Source: Schlesneria sp. DSM 10557
GTDB lineage: Bacteria > Planctomycetota > Planctomycetia > Planctomycetales > Planctomycetaceae
Direction of reading: 5' to 3'
Assembly: GCF_041860085.1 (NCBI RefSeq)
Contig: NZ_CP124747.1
Coordinates: 5,603,001-5,667,000 of the forward strand
DNA length: 64,000 nucleotides
The notes beneath the pieces were generated by a model that saw only the letters and a program-made list of their open reading frames with translations, made no database searches and had not been told where the DNA came from. The translations under genes were made by a program, and so were the position numbers. Positions 1-7,297 of this stretch are shown in pieces (position 1 is the first letter of the stretch; each line of letters begins with the position of its first letter).

Positions 1-2747
1 TCTTCGCGGAAGAAGAGCGTCAACGTAACAACTTCGTCCACAGGGACAATGCGCGAATAGCACAGTGCCGCTGGGAACAGGTTGCGGAACGATTCAAATC
101 CCGCTTCAACGCGTTTTCGGGCCGTGCTGGAATCGCTAACGAGAATCGGCGTTGAGTGCTGCAGCACCCATTTGTTGTCCGTCCACTGGCTATTTGCATT
201 AACCGCGGTCACTTTACTGGCGATCAAACCCGCAGCCGCGTCTGGTTTCGTTGTCAGGACCTGAAGTTGAACGGTACCTTCCTTGCCCGTCTCGGGATGA
301 AGGATGCCTGACGTGACGAGTTCGTATCCCGCTGCAAAATCGGCTGGCAATCGAACTTCGAGGACGGAAGGGGCCTTAACGCAAAGGCTTTCCGATTCGA
401 TCTTCTGGCCATTCGGGTGAACTCCGAAGAGCGCGGGGTCGGGACCCCAGACGTCTGATTTCGTAGACGTTCCCGCAGTTTTGTTTTCTTTCAAGGCCGG
501 TAGAGGCATTCCTCCGAAGAGTGGACCATTTAGGGATCGAAGCTGACGTCGCAGTTCCTGATCCGCGGTCTTTCCATTCTCGCGAGGTTCTTCGATCAGC
601 AGTCTTTGAATTTCCTCCGACAATTTCTGTCGGGCCGCAGGATCCTTCTCGACTTGCCACTTCGCCAGCAGTGACCCCTCGGGGATGACAGGTCCCTGGG
701 ACGCACTGTTGACGGGCTCTGTATAGAAGTGCCAGATCCCTTCGTTGCCGAAACGATCGGCATGAGGGTTACCGGCATGAATATCAGGAGACACGTCGGC
801 GGAAAGGTCCCATGACCGGCCACCCCTATCCGTAGAGGTGATTGTCAGATCGATGGCGGTCAGATCGCACGAATGATTTCCGTCGCGTGGTCCAATCAGC
901 AGCGAGATGACGTCCTCGGGCTGAACTTTCAGATCGGCGATCGGATCCGCGACCACAACCTGGTCGCCATGAGAGATTCCGTTCCGCAGTCGCTGCCGCG
1001 TTGCACCGCGCCGCAATTCGAGAGTCCAGGTGACCCCGTTCCCGCACTCGGGATGAGCATGCTGGATTTTGGCTTCCACACGAACGGTCGCGGACACCGG
1101 ACTCTTCCACCCGACCACGGCCTGACGGTCCGGTGATGGGTGAACGGTGACTCCGTGGGGCTTGAGATTTCCCGGAATCCGAACGTGCTCATCCGACGAG
1201 TTGGCCACCATCAGGGGCGTTTCGTGACTTCCCCAACCTTTGGCAAAAGCGTAACCCGAGACGTTCGAGAGCTGATTTGTGAAGTAGTTTTCGATCTGAA
1301 CGTGCCCGCCCGTCCCGACCCCGACGTAGTTCAACCAGGCAGTGAGCAGTTCAGCATCGACGTTGTGACGCTTTGCAAGGTCCGCAAGTTCGACGTTACC
1401 CTGGGCGGCACCCGCTTCGGTCGCTGCAGCCAGACATCGGACTGTTGCCGCAAAGGAGCGATCACGCCGCTCGGCCAGTTCGGCAGTGACTCGGCGGACA
1501 TCCCGCAAGAGCACATCCGGCCGGCCGGGTGCGACCAGGCGAGGCTGCTGCCAGACGACGTAGTCATGTTCGTTACCATCTCCGCCGTCCATGGTCGTGA
1601 GATAGACCGAGACCTGCTCGCCGTCGCTTGACGCGGGCAGTTTCATGCGGATGTCGGTTCGGGTGGTGATGGGACTGACAGGTTCCATCCACGCCTTGGG
1701 GCCACCCACTTTGCCGATATGTCCGATGCTGGTGAATCGCCATAATGCCTGCTGCCACTGAGCGATCTCTGCAGCGATTTGCGGAGTGTCCTTGGGCGTC
1801 GCGTCACGCCACTGGCTGCGAAGTCGATCGAACAGAAACGAAGGTTCCTCGCTGGTCAGCGTACTCCAGAGCATTCGCAGATACTTAGGACTCAGGCTTC
1901 GTTCTTCCGCGACTTTCTCGATTGTCTTTCGCCCTGATTTCAGAGCGTCTCGTTCCTCCAGCGTTGCCAGCAGATACTTCTTGACGGGCAATCGGCCGCC
2001 ACCATTGGTATCGAAAACGATTCCCTGCAGGTTGACCTGCGTTCCCCCCTCAGCGTCGGTAAATTCGCCATACACTCCACGAATCTGGGCGAGCAACTCG
2101 TCCGTCCAGTCGCGCGGAGTCACCGTCGCAGAGAACCGAAAGCCGTGTGGCAAGAGGATCGCGTGATTGGCGATTTCTTTGGCGGCGTCAAAATACTTGG
2201 TGACCATCGCCGGAGACATGGCGAGCGCGTTGCCCAGGTTCGTAAACCCTTCGCCCGCTGCGCTGTCGACCGGAAATTCTCGAGCTGGCGAGAGTGTGGG
2301 GACGCCCGTCAGTTCTCGAATCGTGTTGGTATATTCAACATTATTGAGACGCCGCAGCACGACTCGTCCTGGATCACCGGCTCTCGATTTGGCTTCCAGT
2401 TTCAGGTATCCGCGCACCCATTGCTTGAGCCGGGTTCGCTCGGCGTCAGTCGGCTGGGGAGCGTCCTTGGGCGGCATCTGACCGCTCTCAAGCATCTCGT
2501 TGACCTTCTGCCAGACTTCCGGATGATTGCGCACTTCGTCCAGCGAGGGAAACGCGGTCAGATCGATGTCCGCTTCGCTGAGCTCGGGTGAGTGACAGTT
2601 GTCACAAGTGCGAGAAATTATCCGACGAACGTCGTTAGAGTAGGATCGAGAGAACTCAGAAAAGTCCGTCGGCTCAGCGGCGAGCGTGATCCCGCAGGTC
2701 ACGATGGAACCAGCGACTACCCAATTGAGAAATCTTACCATCTGCAT
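1..2747 (-). CDS. Planctomycete-type cytochrome c protein (DUF1587/DUF1592 family), C-terminus outside window
   Basis: Reading the minus strand from 2747 gives an open frame that runs off the left edge (915 codons seen, no stop). An N-terminal hydrophobic segment (about residues 5-24) looks like a signal peptide. A single haem-binding CxxCH (C48, C51, H52) follows, then the MPPKDAPQP-like stretch and the LRRLNNVEYTNTIRELTGV block at residues 131-150, which marks the DUF1587 domain of planctomycete secreted cytochromes. The DUF1592, DUF1588 and DUF1585 domains normally found nearer the C-terminus would lie mostly beyond position 1. The ATG at 2747 is preferred to the one at 2741 because a GGAG lies 8 bases upstream. 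These proteins are thought to be periplasmic and linked to polymer or carbohydrate oxidation, but their reaction is not established. Confidence 0.85.
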   Translation of the reverse strand, partial: MQMVRFLNWVVAGSIVTCGITLAAEPTDFSEFSRSYSNDVRRIISRTCDNCHSPELSEADIDLTAFPSLDEVRNHPEVWQKVNEMLESGQMPPKDAPQPTDAERTRLKQWVRGYLKLEAKSRAGDPGRVVLRRLNNVEYTNTIRELTGVPTLSPAREFPVDSAAGEGFTNLGNALAMSPAMVTKYFDAAKEIANHAILLPHGFRFSATVTPRDWTDELLAQIRGVYGEFTDAEGGTQVNLQGIVFDTNGGGRLPVKKYLLATLEERDALKSGRKTIEKVAEERSLSPKYLRMLWSTLTSEEPSFLFDRLRSQWRDATPKDTPQIAAEIAQWQQALWRFTSIGHIGKVGGPKAWMEPVSPITTRTDIRMKLPASSDGEQVSVYLTTMDGGDGNEHDYVVWQQPRLVAPGRPDVLLRDVRRVTAELAERRDRSFAATVRCLAAATEAGAAQGNVELADLAKRHNVDAELLTAWLNYVGVGTGGHVQIENYFTNQLSNVSGYAFAKGWGSHETPLMVANSSDEHVRIPGNLKPHGVTVHPSPDRQAVVGWKSPVSATVRVEAKIQHAHPECGNGVTWTLELRRGATRQRLRNGISHGDQVVVADPIADLKVQPEDVISLLIGPRDGNHSCDLTAIDLTITSTDRGGRSWDLSADVSPDIHAGNPHADRFGNEGIWHFYTEPVNSASQGPVIPEGSLLAKWQVEKDPAARQKLSEEIQRLLIEEPRENGKTADQELRRQLRSLNGPLFGGMPLPALKENKTAGTSTKSDVWGPDPALFGVHPNGQKIESESLCVKAPSVLEVRLPADFAAGYELVTSGILHPETGKEGTVQLQVLTTKPDAAAGLIASKVTAVNANSQWTDNKWVLQHSTPILVSDSSTARKRVEAGFESFRNLFPAALCYSRIVPVDEVVTLTLFFRE

Positions 2748-3024
2748 TCGTCGCGCTCCGAATGATTGAATGAACCTCAATGTCCGTGCCCCATCATCGC
2801 AGGTTTTGCGATCGTATCAAACAGACACGATGCGTTTTTACTCAGATTGAGAAGGATCTTTCCGGTCGCGAACGGTGATTGCTTGTCGATGTCTGCGGCA
2901 CTCTGATATTTTCAAACTCGGCCTGATTTCAGGTGAGCTTCGACGTTCTGGACGGAACCTCATCTCGATCAATTCTTAGAATGGACTTGTGGACACCAGA
3001 AGTGGTGCAGAAGGATATTACGAT

Positions 3025-3396
3025 ATGGCAAATCATGCGCCTCGCTTCCTGCAACTCGTTGAAGCCGTTCGGGGCAATATCCGCGAGTGTACGGTCCCGG
3101 ACGTCGAGAAGAGGATCGCGGCCAACGAACAGTTCCTGCTGTTTGATGTCCGTGAAGAGAGTGAGTTCGCGCAGGGGCATCTGCCGGGGGCGAAGTCACT
3201 CGGCAAAGGGATCATCGAACGCGATATCGAAGCTCTTGTTCCCGATTTCGATCGCGAGATGGTGCTGTACTGCGGCGGTGGATTCCGTTCGGCCCTGGCC
3301 GCCGACAATCTGCAGAAGATGGGCTATACCAACGTCATCAGTATGGATGGCGGCTTTCGGGGCTGGAAAGAAGCAAATCTCCCCATCGAAAAATGA
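3025..3396 (+). CDS. Rhodanese-like domain protein
   Basis: A 123-residue single-domain rhodanese, with no signal peptide and therefore probably cytoplasmic. The active-site loop YCGGGFRS carries the catalytic Cys83 and Arg88 in the family C-x4-R arrangement. The upstream [17 protein letters not shown] block and the downstream [14 protein letters not shown] block are the usual rhodanese signatures. It is expected to carry sulfur as a cysteine persulfide, but the donor and acceptor cannot be told from sequence. The ATG at 3025 is chosen because AGAAGGA lies 9 bases upstream; the in-frame ATG at 2989 would add 12 residues that do not resemble the family. It ends 14 bases from the end of the convergent lhgO gene. 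Confidence 0.88.
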   Translation: MANHAPRFLQLVEAVRGNIRECTVPDVEKRIAANEQFLLFDVREESEFAQGHLPGAKSLGKGIIERDIEALVPDFDREMVLYCGGGFRSALAADNLQKMGYTNVISMDGGFRGWKEANLPIEK

Positions 3397-3410
3397 TTCG
3401 GTGACTGTGG

Positions 3411-4607
3411 TCAGAACCGCGGAGCCAGTTTTTCGACTATCAGCTTTCCAATATTCAGAGAGGCGGTCGCAGCCGGGGAGGGTGCATTGCACACGTTGAC
3501 GACCAGATCGTTCTCTTGAATCAGAAAGTCATCGACCAGTCGGCCATCTCGTGTCAGTGCCTGTGCCCGGACACCTGCCGGGGCAGGGACAAGGTGCTCG
3601 CTCTGAATTTCAGGGACGAGCCGCTGCAGCGCCGCCACGAATGCGTCTTTGCTGAACGAGCGATGGAATTCGTTCCAGCCCGCGCGCCAATGCTTCCAGG
3701 CCATCCTCAGGAAGCCGGGGTACGTCAGTGATTCGAGGGTGTCGAACAGATTGAAGCTGGTCTTGTAGTAACCCTCACGCGCGAACGAGAAGACGGCGTT
3801 GGGCCCACATTCGACCCCCCCATGAATCATGCGGGTAAAGTGGACACCGAGAAACGGAAACTCGGGATCAGGTACAGGATAGATGAGGTGCTTGCACAAG
3901 TGCTGCGCTGAGGGTTTCAGCTCAAAGTATTCGCCACGGAAAGGGATGATCTGGGCATTGGGCCGAACCCCCGACAGCCAGGCAAGTCGATCGCTTTGAA
4001 GTCCGCCGCAATTCACAACCAGACGAGCTTCCAGTTCGCCCGCTTCATTCTGAACGACCATACGGTTATCGCTGCGGAACATCCCCGTCACTTTGGCGCT
4101 CATCTTGATTTGACCGCCCGCCTGTTTCACGCGTTCGGCCAGCCGTTCTGCCACTTGGCGGTAGTCGACAATTCCTGCATCGGGAACGTGAATCGCCTGG
4201 ACCCCCAGGACGTGGGGTTCAATTTCTTTCAGTCGCTCGGGCCCGATCAGCTCGCATTGAATCTGATTGGCAATTCCCCGCTCGTAAATTCGCTCGAGCT
4301 GCGGAATCTCTTTGGAATTGACGGCAACGATGACTTTACCGCAGCGTTCAAACGGAATGTTTTCCTTCAGGCAGAATTCTTCCATCGCAAGGCGGCCATC
4401 GCGGCAATTGGTGGCACGCAGCGAACCGGGTTTGTAGTAAATCCCCGAATGGAGAACTCCCGAATTGTGGCCGGTCTGATGCTGAGCGACCTCGCGCTCT
4501 TTCTCGAGGATCGTGACCTTCCGGTCGGGAAACTGTTCCAGCAGACGGTAGGCCGTAGCCAGGCCGATGATCCCTCCACCGATGATGACGACGTCTGATT
4601 GCTGCAT
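3411..4607 (-). CDS. lhgO: L-2-hydroxyglutarate oxidase
   Basis: A 398-residue FAD-dependent oxidase of the DAO family. The N-terminus has the dinucleotide-binding fold [17 protein letters not shown] (residues 6-22) followed by the LhgO/L2HGDH-typical block [20 protein letters not shown]. It oxidises L-2-hydroxyglutarate to 2-oxoglutarate; LhgO enzymes usually pass electrons to the membrane quinone pool. The length fits the family. The start at 4607 follows an AGGATGGA ribosome site; an upstream in-frame ATG at 4655 adds 16 unconserved residues. The gene converges on the rhodanese gene and is divergent from the sigma-factor gene, so it is probably transcribed alone. Family assignment is confident; substrate is inferred from family. 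Confidence 0.9.
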   Translation of the reverse strand: MQQSDVVIIGGGIIGLATAYRLLEQFPDRKVTILEKEREVAQHQTGHNSGVLHSGIYYKPGSLRATNCRDGRLAMEEFCLKENIPFERCGKVIVAVNSKEIPQLERIYERGIANQIQCELIGPERLKEIEPHVLGVQAIHVPDAGIVDYRQVAERLAERVKQAGGQIKMSAKVTGMFRSDNRMVVQNEAGELEARLVVNCGGLQSDRLAWLSGVRPNAQIIPFRGEYFELKPSAQHLCKHLIYPVPDPEFPFLGVHFTRMIHGGVECGPNAVFSFAREGYYKTSFNLFDTLESLTYPGFLRMAWKHWRAGWNEFHRSFSKDAFVAALQRLVPEIQSEHLVPAPAGVRAQALTRDGRLVDDFLIQENDLVVNVCNAPSPAATASLNIGKLIVEKLAPRF

Positions 4608-4947
4608 ATTCCATCCTGTATGACTGGCTGGTGACCAACGCGAACATCCCGTCACGCCAGAGCACCCGCAGCAATATAGTTAACCTGAACGCTCGAAACT
4701 AACCATCCTGCCTGTAATTCCAGTCTCGCCCGAACGGCTCGATCCAGTCGGACCACCTCAGGCATCGGCTGAGATGTCCGTCGCACAAGTATCCACTGCT
4801 GAATCAATGGGAAGGTCCCTCGCTCTACGATCGCTCCGCGGGCAGGCTGCAAATTCTTGTAAGATTTCCGTGCGGCTGTTGTGTTACTTTTGTGGGCTGC
4901 ATCGTGACACGAACCTGCACGGTTGGCCTCCTTTTCCTGAGGCATCA
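4608..4947. other. Divergent intergenic region between lhgO and the ECF sigma gene
   Basis: 340 bases that must hold the promoters of both neighbours. An open frame begins at 4774 and joins the sigma-factor frame, but the added 58 residues are Cys/Ser/Arg-rich and unlike a sigma factor, so the stretch is taken as non-coding. No convincing promoter box, riboswitch or inverted repeat was seen. Confidence 0.5.
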
Positions 4948-5553
4948 ATGGCACCTGTTCCGGATACTCGACCGAGTCTTGTTCTGCGGCTCCGCGATAC
5001 GCGGGATCAGCAGGCATGGACGACATTTCTCGAAATCTATCAGCCACTCATATATCGCCTGATTCGCACTCGACACGTGCAGGACGCGGATGCCCGTGAA
5101 ATCACACAGGAGGTGCTGCTGGCGGTTGCAGGTTCAATCGATCGTTGGGAGGTTGATCCGGGGCGGGGGACCTTTCGGGGCTGGTTGTCCACGATCACAC
5201 GCAATCTGGTTGTGAACTTCCTGATCAGGCAATCGAGACTTCCGCGAGGTCGGGGCGACACGGATTTTCAGCAGGTGATGGTTGATCTGCCGGCTCCGGA
5301 AGGGGATGAGTCGGCACTCTTCGACCTGGAACAACGCAGGCAGGTCTTTCGCTGGGCCGCCGATCGAATTCGGAATGAATTTCGAGAATCCAACTGGCTC
5401 GCCTTCTGGCGAACCGCCGTCGAGGGGCACCCGGTGGCTGACGTCGCACGTGAACTGCAAATTTCTGCAGGCCTGATTTACGTCTCACGCAATCGCGTGA
5501 TGAAACGGTTACGAGAAAAGGTGGAAGAATTTGAGAAGAAAGATGTTCGATAG
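4948..5553 (+). CDS. ECF-type RNA polymerase sigma factor
   Basis: A 201-residue sigma-70 family protein. Region 2 spans about residues 24-95 and includes QPLIYRLIRTR, the DADAREITQEVLLAV helix and the GTFRGWLSTITRNLVVNFL core-binding and -10 helices. Region 4 lies at about residues 143-195, with GHPVADVARELQISAGLIYVS as the helix-turn-helix for the -35 element. No region 3 is present, as expected for an ECF sigma. The ATG at 4948 has TGAGG 5 bases upstream. The next gene, 171 bases on, is a Ser/Thr kinase with an anti-sigma-like zinc motif, the arrangement of the planctomycete ECF groups linked to kinases. Its activity is therefore probably set by that partner; target promoters are unknown. 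Confidence 0.88.
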   Translation: MAPVPDTRPSLVLRLRDTRDQQAWTTFLEIYQPLIYRLIRTRHVQDADAREITQEVLLAVAGSIDRWEVDPGRGTFRGWLSTITRNLVVNFLIRQSRLPRGRGDTDFQQVMVDLPAPEGDESALFDLEQRRQVFRWAADRIRNEFRESNWLAFWRTAVEGHPVADVARELQISAGLIYVSRNRVMKRLREKVEEFEKKDVR

Positions 5554-5555
5554 TC

Positions 5556-5582
5556 GTTCTTTTCGCTGAGCAAGAACTTTTT
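5556..5582 (+). terminator. Weak stem-loop with T-run after the sigma-factor gene
   Basis: GTTCTT (5556-5561) pairs with AAGAAC (5572-5577) and is followed by five T residues. The 6-bp AT-rich stem is weak. It may attenuate transcription into the kinase gene rather than end it. Confidence 0.35.
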
Positions 5583-5724
5583 CGCCTCGGTTTCGGCTGG
5601 CCCTGCGCACTCGTGCTGCGTCAGGCCCGACTGACAGAATGAATTCTCGCTGAATCAGAGGGGACTCTGATTGATCGGCGGACCGTAATACGGCGTTGTC
5701 CAGGCAATCTCAAAGAGCTGAACC

Positions 5725-7149
5725 ATGTTTACTCGCATGTCCCATTATGATCGGGAACAGTTACAGCGAATGCTGAATGGTGAGTTGCCTGAGGCAACTC
5801 AAACAGCCGTCGTGCGACATCTCGAAAACTGCACCGGTTGCCAGCAGCAGATGGAATCCCTGGCGGCCACGGCACATTGGTGGGAAGAAACGCGTGATGC
5901 GTTGGCGGGGCTCCAGCCTCACACGAATTCATCCGAATTCAGTGGACTTTCGATGCATCCAGCAGAGGAGTCCATCCGCACCGTTCCGCTTGATTTCCTC
6001 GCCCCTTCTGACAATCCGGCAATGCTCGGAAGGTTGGGTGAGTTTGAGATTCTCGAGGAGATCGGCTGCGGTGGAATGGGAATTGTGCTCAAGGGCTACG
6101 ACCACGAACTGAACCGGTACGTAGCTGTGAAAGTGTTACACCCGTTCTGTGCGACGAGTGCCGCGGCACGGCGCCGGTTTGTCCGGGAAGCTCAGGCGGC
6201 GGCTGCAATCGTTCATCAGCATGTCGTTGCGATTCATGCCGTGGATGCCTCTCATCATCCGCCGTATCTCGTGATGCCGTATGTTCCCGGCGAATCGCTG
6301 CAGCAGCGATTGACCCGCGTCGGATCGCTGGATGTCGTCGATACGTTGCGGATCGGGCAGCAAGTGGCAGACGGGCTCGCCGCAGCACACGCTCAGGGAC
6401 TGGTCCATCGTGATATCAAGCCAGGCAATATTCTGCTGGAACGGAATGTCGAGCGCGTGCTGCTCACCGATTTCGGGCTGGCTCGTGCGGCGGATGATGC
6501 CAGTTTAACGCGGAGTGGAGTCATCGCCGGGACGCCTCAGTTCATGTCGCCTGAACAGGCTCGCGGCGATCAGGTCGATCACCGGACCGATCTGTTCAGC
6601 CTGGGAACGGTGCTTTATACGATGCTGGCGGGGCATTCTCCCTTCCGGTCCGAAACGGCGATGGGCGTTTTGAGGCGTGTCTGTGACGAGACACCCCGTC
6701 CGTTACGCGAGATCAATCCGGCTGTACCTGATTGGCTGGAAGCATTGATTGCCAAGCTGCAGGCCAAGCAGATCGACGACCGATTCGAGAATGCCCATCA
6801 AGTTGCGGCACTTTTGCAGAACTGTTTGGCCCACGTTCAGCAACCAACACGGGTTCCGCTGCCGGTTGAAGTCACGGACTTAGTCAGGCGGCCAGCGAAA
6901 TTAAGAGAATGGCAATCTGGCCTAGTCGCGATTCTGCTGTTCGTCGTGTGCGGGGCAATCTGGGCCTTACGTCCCCCAGCGGCTGTTCCCCTGCCGCATG
7001 CCAGTGTCAGTCCTCCCACGGAGGCTGCGGTGTTAATGCCGACTCCCGCCGATGACGGAGCCAATGATGGATGGGATGACGAGTTACAACCCGAGACCGA
7101 AGCCGTCCTGGGAAAGCTAAAGGCGTTAGAGAACGACAGTGAATTCTAA
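5725..7149 (+). CDS. Membrane Ser/Thr protein kinase with N-terminal anti-sigma-like zinc motif
   Basis: A 474-residue kinase. Residues 1-50 hold HLENCTGC (H32, C36, C39), the His-x3-Cys-x2-Cys motif of zinc-containing anti-sigma factors. The Hanks-type kinase domain covers about residues 104-375: glycine loop IGCGGMG, catalytic Lys136, HRDIKPGNILL (D230), DFG at 249-251 and GTPQFMSPEQ in the activation segment. All key catalytic residues are present. A transmembrane helix at about 399-415 is followed by a 59-residue acidic/proline-rich tail that should lie outside the cytoplasm. The ATG at 5725 has AAAGAG 8 bases upstream; ATG 5737 is an alternative. It probably senses an envelope signal and controls the adjacent ECF sigma factor by binding, phosphorylation or both; this is inference from gene order and the zinc motif. 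Confidence 0.9.
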   Translation: MFTRMSHYDREQLQRMLNGELPEATQTAVVRHLENCTGCQQQMESLAATAHWWEETRDALAGLQPHTNSSEFSGLSMHPAEESIRTVPLDFLAPSDNPAMLGRLGEFEILEEIGCGGMGIVLKGYDHELNRYVAVKVLHPFCATSAAARRRFVREAQAAAAIVHQHVVAIHAVDASHHPPYLVMPYVPGESLQQRLTRVGSLDVVDTLRIGQQVADGLAAAHAQGLVHRDIKPGNILLERNVERVLLTDFGLARAADDASLTRSGVIAGTPQFMSPEQARGDQVDHRTDLFSLGTVLYTMLAGHSPFRSETAMGVLRRVCDETPRPLREINPAVPDWLEALIAKLQAKQIDDRFENAHQVAALLQNCLAHVQQPTRVPLPVEVTDLVRRPAKLREWQSGLVAILLFVVCGAIWALRPPAAVPLPHASVSPPTEAAVLMPTPADDGANDGWDDELQPETEAVLGKLKALENDSEF

Positions 7150-7297
7150 AAGGTTGACGGTTTCGGTGGTCACCGATAGCCGCGTCGTCGTTCCGCCGAG
7201 GGATTCTGTGTCCGATGCAATATCTCAATCGGACAGTTTGCACGAATTGATGTTTACTGAAGCAACGATGTCTTCAACTGACAAAGAAAGAAATCCC

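Noticed and set aside
3996-4598. 200-codon plus-strand frame across lhgO
   Set aside because: Shadow of the lhgO coding sequence; no ribosome site or motif.
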